Shown one piece after another: positions 57,904-64,000 of a stretch of DNA of 64,000 nt (position 1 is its first letter; every line of letters starts with the position of its first letter). The position numbers and the translations under genes are program-made. The DNA is taken from the NCBI RefSeq assembly GCF_017308015.1, contig NZ_JAFKFW010000012.1, positions 1 through 64,000 of the forward strand, given 5' to 3'. Source of the DNA: Allobosea sp. (lineage in GTDB: Bacteria; Pseudomonadota; Alphaproteobacteria; Rhizobiales; Beijerinckiaceae). The notes under the pieces were generated by a model. That model was not told where the DNA came from. It was given only the letters and a program-made list of their open reading frames with translations, and ran no database searches.

Positions 57904-59106
57904 GTGACGGCGGGACGCGCCTATCTCGACCACAATGCCACGACCCCGGTGCGGCCGGAGGCGTTGGAAGCGGTCGCGCATGCGCTGACGCTGCCTGGCA
58001 ATCCGTCCTCCGTTCATGGCGAAGGGCGCGCAGCGCGCGCTGCGATGGAGCGGGCGCGCGAGCAGGTCGCCCGACTCGTCGGCGCCAAGGCCTCGAACGT
58101 CGTCTTCACCAGCGGCGGCACGGAGGCGAATGTCGCCGTGCTCTCGCCCGGCTTGATGGATTGCGATGGCGGCCGCGACTGCGTGCGGACGCCCGCGACA
58201 TTGCTGCTTCACAGCGCGACAGAGCATGCCTGCGTGCGCGACGGTCATCGTTTCCCGGTTGGCGCCGTCGAGGCGATCCCGGTCGACGGCAATGGCCTCG
58301 TCGACCTCGTCTGGCTCGATGAGCGGCTGGCGCGCTTCGTCGCCGACAACCCCGGCGCTCGCGCGCTCGTCTCGATTCATCTCGCCAATAACGAAACCGG
58401 CGTCATCCAGCCGATCGCCGAGGCGGCCACGATCGTGCATCGTCATGACGGCCTGCTGCATAGCGACGCCGTGCAGGCGGCCGGCAAGGTCGTCATCGAT
58501 ATCGCCGCGCTCGGCGCTGATGTGCTGACGCTCTCGGCGCACAAGATCGGCGGGCCGAAGGGTATCGGCGCCATCGTGTTTCGCACGGGCGCTCTCGAAT
58601 TGGCCGACAAGCCGATGCGCGGCGGCGGGCAGGAGCGCGGCTGGCGAGCCGGGACCGAAAACCTGCCGGGAATCATTGGTTTCGGCGCGGCGGCTGAGGC
58701 TTCAGATAAGCTCATGGCCGACGAAACTGTCCGGCTTTCGAGCTTGCGCGACCGTTTGGAAGCGGGGCTTGCCGCGCTGTCGCCAGAGACGGCGATCTTC
58801 GCTCGGGCCGCGTCGCGTCTGCCCAATACCAGTGCCTTCGCGACGCCGGGCCTGAAGGCCGAAACCGTTCTGATCAAGCTCGATCTTGCCGGCGCCGCGC
58901 TTTCGTCCGGTTCTGCCTGCTCCTCGGGCAAGGTCAAGCGCTCGCATGTGCTCGATGCGATGAAAATCGACCCCGCCTTGAGCGCAGGGGCCTTGCGGGC
59001 GTCGCTCGGATGGACCACCTGCGAGGCTGATATCGATCTCTTTCTTGCGGCCTATGCCAAGCTCGTGGCCGCGCAATCCGATCGGAGCGCCAAGGCTGCC
59101 GCCTGA
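57904..59106 (+). CDS. Cysteine desulfurase (NifS/IscS-like), first gene of suf operon
   Basis: Removes sulfur from cysteine as a persulfide for Fe-S clusters. 400 residues from a GTG at 57904 with GGCAGGA upstream; conservation starts at RAYLDHNATTPVRPEAL. The PLP lysine is Lys214 (SAHKIGGPKG), and the persulfide cysteine is Cys339 in SSGSACSSGKVKRSH, the longer active-site loop of class I (IscS/NifS-like) enzymes. An in-frame ATG at 57817 is less likely because the extra residues are unlike the family. It lies 61 nt before sufB. The operon therefore has two desulfurases, this one and sufS. Confidence 0.93.
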   Translation: MTAGRAYLDHNATTPVRPEALEAVAHALTLPGNPSSVHGEGRAARAAMERAREQVARLVGAKASNVVFTSGGTEANVAVLSPGLMDCDGGRDCVRTPATLLLHSATEHACVRDGHRFPVGAVEAIPVDGNGLVDLVWLDERLARFVADNPGARALVSIHLANNETGVIQPIAEAATIVHRHDGLLHSDAVQAAGKVVIDIAALGADVLTLSAHKIGGPKGIGAIVFRTGALELADKPMRGGGQERGWRAGTENLPGIIGFGAAAEASDKLMADETVRLSSLRDRLEAGLAALSPETAIFARAASRLPNTSAFATPGLKAETVLIKLDLAGAALSSGSACSSGKVKRSHVLDAMKIDPALSAGALRASLGWTTCEADIDLFLAAYAKLVAAQSDRSAKAAA

Positions 59107-59167
59107 AGCGTTCCGCAATATGAAGACTGAACCGGCGGGCCCTTGAACCCGCGACTGGAGAGTAGAC

Positions 59168-60640
<1,473 letters not shown>

Positions 60641-60645
60641 CGGCG

Positions 60646-60772
60646 GTCCTCCCGCACGCGTCGCGGCGCAGGGTGCTGCGGCGCGTGCGAGACCGCCATC
60701 GGAATAACCACTGGACAAAACGATCCCGCATCAGCGGCGCACCGCTTCGCGCTGCACCGCGCACGGGATGAC
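60646..60772 (-). repeat. Bipartite GTCAT/ATGAC palindromic repeat, family 2, copy B
   Basis: Read on the minus strand it begins GTCATCCCGTGCGCGGTG, contains CAGCGCGAAGCGGTGCG and later GGCGGTCTCGCACGCG, and ends in GAGGAC. It is the inverted counterpart of copy A (55385-55514). It fills most of the 146-nt gap between sufB and sufC, inside an otherwise compact operon. Confidence 0.75.
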
Positions 60773-60786
60773 ACAGGAACGAAACG

Positions 60787-61539
60787 ATGCTCGAAATTCG
60801 CAATCTGGTCGTCAAGATCGCCGACGAGGACAAGCAGATCCTCAATGGCCTCAACCTCACCGTGAACGATGGCGAGGTCGCCGCCATCATGGGGCCGAAC
60901 GGCTCCGGCAAGTCGACGCTGAGCTATGTCATCGCCGGCAAGGAGGACTATGAGGTTCTCGACGGCGAGATCCTGCTCAACGGCGAGAACGTGCTGGAGA
61001 TGGAGGCCGATGCCCGCGCCGCCGCCGGCATCTTCCTCGCCTTCCAGTACCCGCTGGAAATCCCGGGCGTTGCCACCATGACCTTCCTGAAGGCCGCGAT
61101 GAATGCGCAGCGCAAGGCGCGCGGACAGGACGAACTGCTGACGCCGGACTTCATCAAGCAGGTCAATGCCGCCGCCGACAAGCTCGGCATCGCCAAGGAC
61201 ATGCTGCGCCGCCCGCTCAATGTCGGCTTCTCCGGTGGTGAGAAGAAGCGCATGGAAATCCTTCAGATGGCTCTGCTTTCGCCGTCCATGTGCATCCTCG
61301 ACGAGACCGATTCCGGCCTCGACATCGATGCTCTGCGCATCGTTGCCGAGGGCGTCAATGCGCTCCGCGACAAGAACCGCGGCTTCCTTGTCATCACGCA
61401 CTATCAGCGCCTGCTCGACCATATCGTGCCGGACACCGTCCACGTCATGTCGAACGGCCGGATCGTGAGGACCGGTGGCAAGGAGCTGGCACTGGAACTC
61501 GAGAAGAGCGGCTATGCGTCCTATGGGGAGGCGGCATAA
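60787..61539 (+). CDS. sufC: Fe-S cluster assembly ATPase SufC
   Basis: 250 residues. ABC-type ATPase that drives the SufBCD scaffold; it is not a transporter. Walker A is GPNGSGKST (36-44), the signature is [10 protein letters not shown] and Walker B is [11 protein letters not shown]. The Q-loop segment [13 protein letters not shown] is typical. Its stop overlaps the sufD start (TAATG), so the two are translationally coupled. Confidence 0.97.
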   Translation: MLEIRNLVVKIADEDKQILNGLNLTVNDGEVAAIMGPNGSGKSTLSYVIAGKEDYEVLDGEILLNGENVLEMEADARAAAGIFLAFQYPLEIPGVATMTFLKAAMNAQRKARGQDELLTPDFIKQVNAAADKLGIAKDMLRRPLNVGFSGGEKKRMEILQMALLSPSMCILDETDSGLDIDALRIVAEGVNALRDKNRGFLVITHYQRLLDHIVPDTVHVMSNGRIVRTGGKELALELEKSGYASYGEAA

Positions 61540-62888
61540 TGGCCATCGTCACCCCGCTGAAGACGGCGGCCGAACAGCAACTCGCCCAGCAATACGCTGA
61601 CGGCAAGGCCGGGCTGCCCGGCGCCCCGGCCGTGCGCAAGCTGCGCGAAGACGCCTTCGCCCGTTTCGAGGCCGAGGGCCTGCCGCATCGCCGGCTTGAA
61701 TCCTGGCGCTATACCGACCTGCGCACGCTGCTGCGCGAGGCGCGCCCGCTTGCCGGCGACGCTGCCGTCACGACGGCGGTCAAGGCTCGCCTTGCCGCGC
61801 TGAAGCTCGATGGCCTGCGCCTCGTGCTGGTGGACGGCATCTTCGCGCCGGAACTCTCGACGCTCGACGCGATCCCCGAGGGTGTCTCGGTGCAGTCGCT
61901 CGCCGAGGCGCTGGTGTCGCCGCGCGAGGACCTGACCCGCATCCTGGCCGGCCCTTCTGTCGGCCATGACGACATGGGCCTGGCGCTCAACACCGCGCTG
62001 ATGCGCGACGGCGTCTTCGTCGAGATCGCCGACGGCATCGAGCTGGAACAGCGGATCGTGATCGTTGCGCTCGCTTCCGGCGGGGAGGAGCGGGCGGTGT
62101 TCCACCGCTCCGTCGTGCTGGCCGGGAAGGGCGCGAAGGGCACGATCGTCGAGGTCAGCGAGGCGGCTGGCGAGGCTGCTCAGCAGATCAACGGCGCCAT
62201 CGTCTTCGAGACCGGCGACGAGAGCGAGATCCAGCATGTCCGCATCGTCACCCGCCAGCAGGCGGCGACGGTCGAGGTGCAGAGCCTGCTCGCGACGGTC
62301 GGCGCTCATGCGAAGTTCGATTCCTTCGCGTTGATCTGCAATGCCGGCACGGTGCGCCAGCAGCATTTCGTCCGCTATGCCGGCGAGCACACCGAAATCG
62401 GCCTGCGCGGCGTCAACCTGATCAACAAGGCGCAGCATTCCGATGTCACGCTGATCGTCGACCATGAGGTGCCGCATGGCATCAGCCGTGAGCTGTTCAA
62501 GACGATCGCAGGCGGCGAGGCCACCGGCGTCTTCCAGGGCAAGGTCATCGTGCGCAAATATGCGCAGAAGACAGATGGCGGCATGAAGAGCAACGCGCTG
62601 CTGCTCAACGACGGCGCCTCGATGTACAACAAGCCCGAGCTTGAGATCTTCGCTGATGACGTGGTCTGCGGTCATGGCGCGACGGTCGCGCAGATCGACG
62701 GCGAGCAGCTCTTCTACCTGATGGCGCGCGGCTTGCCGCGGCCGCAGGCCGAGGCGCTGGTGCTGCAGGCCTTCGCCGGCGAGGCGGTCGAGTTCATCGC
62801 CGACGAGGATGTGCGCGATCTCGTGATCGGCGAGGTCGAGTCGTGGCTGAAGGCCCGCGAGGCCGCTTCCGAGGTGAGCACCGTCTGA
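61539..62888 (+). CDS. sufD: Fe-S cluster assembly protein SufD
   Basis: 449 residues. Partner of SufB in the SufBCD scaffold. The N-terminus is variable; RRLESWRYTDLRTLLREARPL at about 51-71 is the usual entry signature. The C-terminal beta-helix carries HGISRELFKTIAGGEATGVFQGKVIVRKYAQKTDGGMKSNALLLND and the conserved C and H in DDVVCGHGATVAQID. The start overlaps sufC; the stop overlaps the tautomerase gene (TGATG at 62886-62890). Confidence 0.95.
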   Translation: MAIVTPLKTAAEQQLAQQYADGKAGLPGAPAVRKLREDAFARFEAEGLPHRRLESWRYTDLRTLLREARPLAGDAAVTTAVKARLAALKLDGLRLVLVDGIFAPELSTLDAIPEGVSVQSLAEALVSPREDLTRILAGPSVGHDDMGLALNTALMRDGVFVEIADGIELEQRIVIVALASGGEERAVFHRSVVLAGKGAKGTIVEVSEAAGEAAQQINGAIVFETGDESEIQHVRIVTRQQAATVEVQSLLATVGAHAKFDSFALICNAGTVRQQHFVRYAGEHTEIGLRGVNLINKAQHSDVTLIVDHEVPHGISRELFKTIAGGEATGVFQGKVIVRKYAQKTDGGMKSNALLLNDGASMYNKPELEIFADDVVCGHGATVAQIDGEQLFYLMARGLPRPQAEALVLQAFAGEAVEFIADEDVRDLVIGEVESWLKAREAASEVSTV

Positions 62889-63097
62889 TGCCCTATATCA
62901 ATCTCCAGATCACCAAGGGCGCGTCGCGCCAGCAGAAGGCGCAGATCGTGAAGGAATTCACGGAAACGCTGGTCAAGGTGCTCGGCAAGAACCCGCACAA
63001 CACCCATATCGTGATCCAGGAGATCGAGCGCGAGGATTGGGGCCATGGCGGCGAACTGGTTGCCGACAAGGCCCCGGCTACGCCCGGAAAGGCCTGA
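62888..63097 (+). CDS. 4-oxalocrotonate tautomerase family protein in the suf operon
   Basis: 69 residues. It begins Met-Pro-Tyr (PYINLQITKGASRQQKAQIVKEF), so Pro2 becomes the N-terminal catalytic proline after Met removal, the defining residue of the 4-OT family. Later sequence (VKVLGKNPHNTHIVIQEIEREDWGHGG) fits the family, including its last conserved strand. The ATG overlaps the sufD stop by one base, and sufS starts four bases after its own stop, so it is a real operon member. A role in Fe-S assembly is not known; the substrate is unknown. Confidence 0.9.
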   Translation: MPYINLQITKGASRQQKAQIVKEFTETLVKVLGKNPHNTHIVIQEIEREDWGHGGELVADKAPATPGKA

Positions 63098-63101
63098 ACC
63101 G

Positions 63102-64000
63102 ATGAACGCGCTGGCGAAGCCCTACGATGTTTCGGCGATCCGCAAGGATTTTCCGATCCTGAGCAGGGAGGTTTATGGCAAGCCGCTGGTCTATCTCGAC
63201 AACGCGGCCTCGGCCCAGAAACCGGAGGCGGTGATCGAGGCGATGACGCGGCTGATGCGGGAGGACTACGCCAATGTCCATCGCGGCCTGCACTATCTCG
63301 CCAACGCGTCGACGGAAGCCTATGAGGCGGCTCGCGAAAGCGCGCGCCGCTTCCTGAACGCGGCGCATCTGGAGGAGATCGTGTTCACGCGCTCCTCCAC
63401 CGGCGCGCTCAATACCGTGGCTTCCTCGCTTGGGCGTCACCTGCAGATCCAGGAAGGCGACGAGATCATCCTCTCGATCCTGGAGCACCATTCCAACATC
63501 GTGCCGTGGCACTACTGGCGCGAGCGCCATGGCGCTGTGATCAAATGGTCGCCGGTCGACGAGGACGGCAATTTCCTCGTCGATGAATTCGAGAAGTTGA
63601 TCTCGCCGCGCACCAAGGTGGTGTCGCTGACCCAGATGTCGAATGCGATCGGCACGATCATCCCGATCGCCGAGGTCGCCGCGATCTGCCGTTCCTACGG
63701 CATTCCGCTGGTGGTCGACGGCAGCCAGGGCGCCGTGCACCTGCCGGTCGACGTGCAGGCGCTGGGCTGCGATTTCTACGCCTTCACCGGCCACAAGACC
63801 TATGGGCCGACCGGCTCCGGCGTCCTCTGGGGCAAGAACGAATGGCTCGACAAGCTGCCGCCTTACGAGGGTGGCGGCGAGATGATCGTCACCGTCTCGG
63901 AAGACAGCGTGACCTATAACGACCCGCCGCATCGCTTCGAATCCGGCACGCCGGCGATCGTCGAGGCGGTCGGCCTCGGCGCCGCGCTCGATTACATGAT
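63102..64000 (+). CDS. sufS: Cysteine desulfurase SufS, N-terminal part
   Basis: About 299 residues are visible; the C-terminus with the persulfide cysteine is cut by the window edge. It belongs to the class II (SufS/CsdA) desulfurases: PILSREVYGKPLVYLDNAASAQKPEAVI, NVHRGLHYLANAST, LEHHSNIVPW, and the PLP lysine in FTGHKTYGPTG. The start ATG 63102 has AAAGG upstream. It supplies sulfur to SufBCD, usually with SufE or SufU, which must lie beyond the window. Confidence 0.95.
   Translation, partial: MNALAKPYDVSAIRKDFPILSREVYGKPLVYLDNAASAQKPEAVIEAMTRLMREDYANVHRGLHYLANASTEAYEAARESARRFLNAAHLEEIVFTRSSTGALNTVASSLGRHLQIQEGDEIILSILEHHSNIVPWHYWRERHGAVIKWSPVDEDGNFLVDEFEKLISPRTKVVSLTQMSNAIGTIIPIAEVAAICRSYGIPLVVDGSQGAVHLPVDVQALGCDFYAFTGHKTYGPTGSGVLWGKNEWLDKLPPYEGGGEMIVTVSEDSVTYNDPPHRFESGTPAIVEAVGLGAALDYM

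Overview
The window is GC-rich chromosomal DNA from an alphaproteobacterium of the order Hyphomicrobiales (Rhizobiales). Gene content and order best suit Bosea or a close relative: NDUFA12-DUF2155-aat next to gyrA, dsbA-aroQ-accB-accC, amiC-mrcA-prfB, a bcp/M23 peptidase pair, and a suf operon with two cysteine desulfurases. The genus is inferred from protein families and synteny, not from a marker search. I see no prophage, transposase, CRISPR array or plasmid gene. Almost everything is core or conserved chromosomal DNA.

Layout. 1-1262: N-terminal part of B12-dependent ribonucleotide reductase (nrdJ, minus), with a long leader and three NrdR-like boxes. 2075-4553: a lipoprotein, an NDUFA12-family protein, a DUF2155 protein and aat. 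4692-9786: gyrA, a MarC-family protein, an ArsR/SRPBCC pair and a stand-alone clpP. 9806-15605: a secreted MetX-like hydrolase, an AsmA protein, and an Fe3+ ABC permease and binding protein, all minus. 16030-19736: a DUF2865 protein, a MAPEG protein, guaB and a four-cysteine secreted protein. 20039-25854: an MFS exporter, a membrane protein, rlmE, ppx/gppA and glpK. 25901-31640: two small hypothetical genes and an AcrAB-type efflux operon with a divergent TetR regulator. 31729-31802: tRNA-Gln(CUG). 32226-40942: an M20 peptidase, accC, accB, aroQ, a DsbA-like protein, an aminotransferase, an MscS channel and a small membrane protein. 41066-51718: rne, amiC, mrcA, prfB with its programmed frameshift, an M23 peptidase and a peroxiredoxin. 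51950-57610: an AsmA/DUF3971 protein, tyrS and an alpha/beta hydrolase. 57904-64000: cysteine desulfurase, sufB, sufC, sufD, a 4-oxalocrotonate tautomerase-family gene and the start of sufS.

How the genes fit together. Envelope work is well represented: amiC, mrcA, the M23 peptidase, two AsmA-family proteins, MscS and AcrAB. Iron and redox form a second theme: the FbpAB-type transporter, and the suf operon, whose promoter carries a perfect 6-3-6 dyad matching the Irr iron-control element. The most notable points are the tautomerase inside suf, the Irr-like box at its promoter, three helically phased NrdR-like boxes at nrdJ, a GyrA quinolone-pocket change (Leu where E. coli has Ser83), and two families of bipartite palindromic repeats ending in GTCAT/ATGAC. 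One repeat copy lies between sufB and sufC.

Limits: all calls come from reading the sequence and its translations. No similarity search, structure prediction or folding program was run. Residue ranges marked 'about' are estimates.
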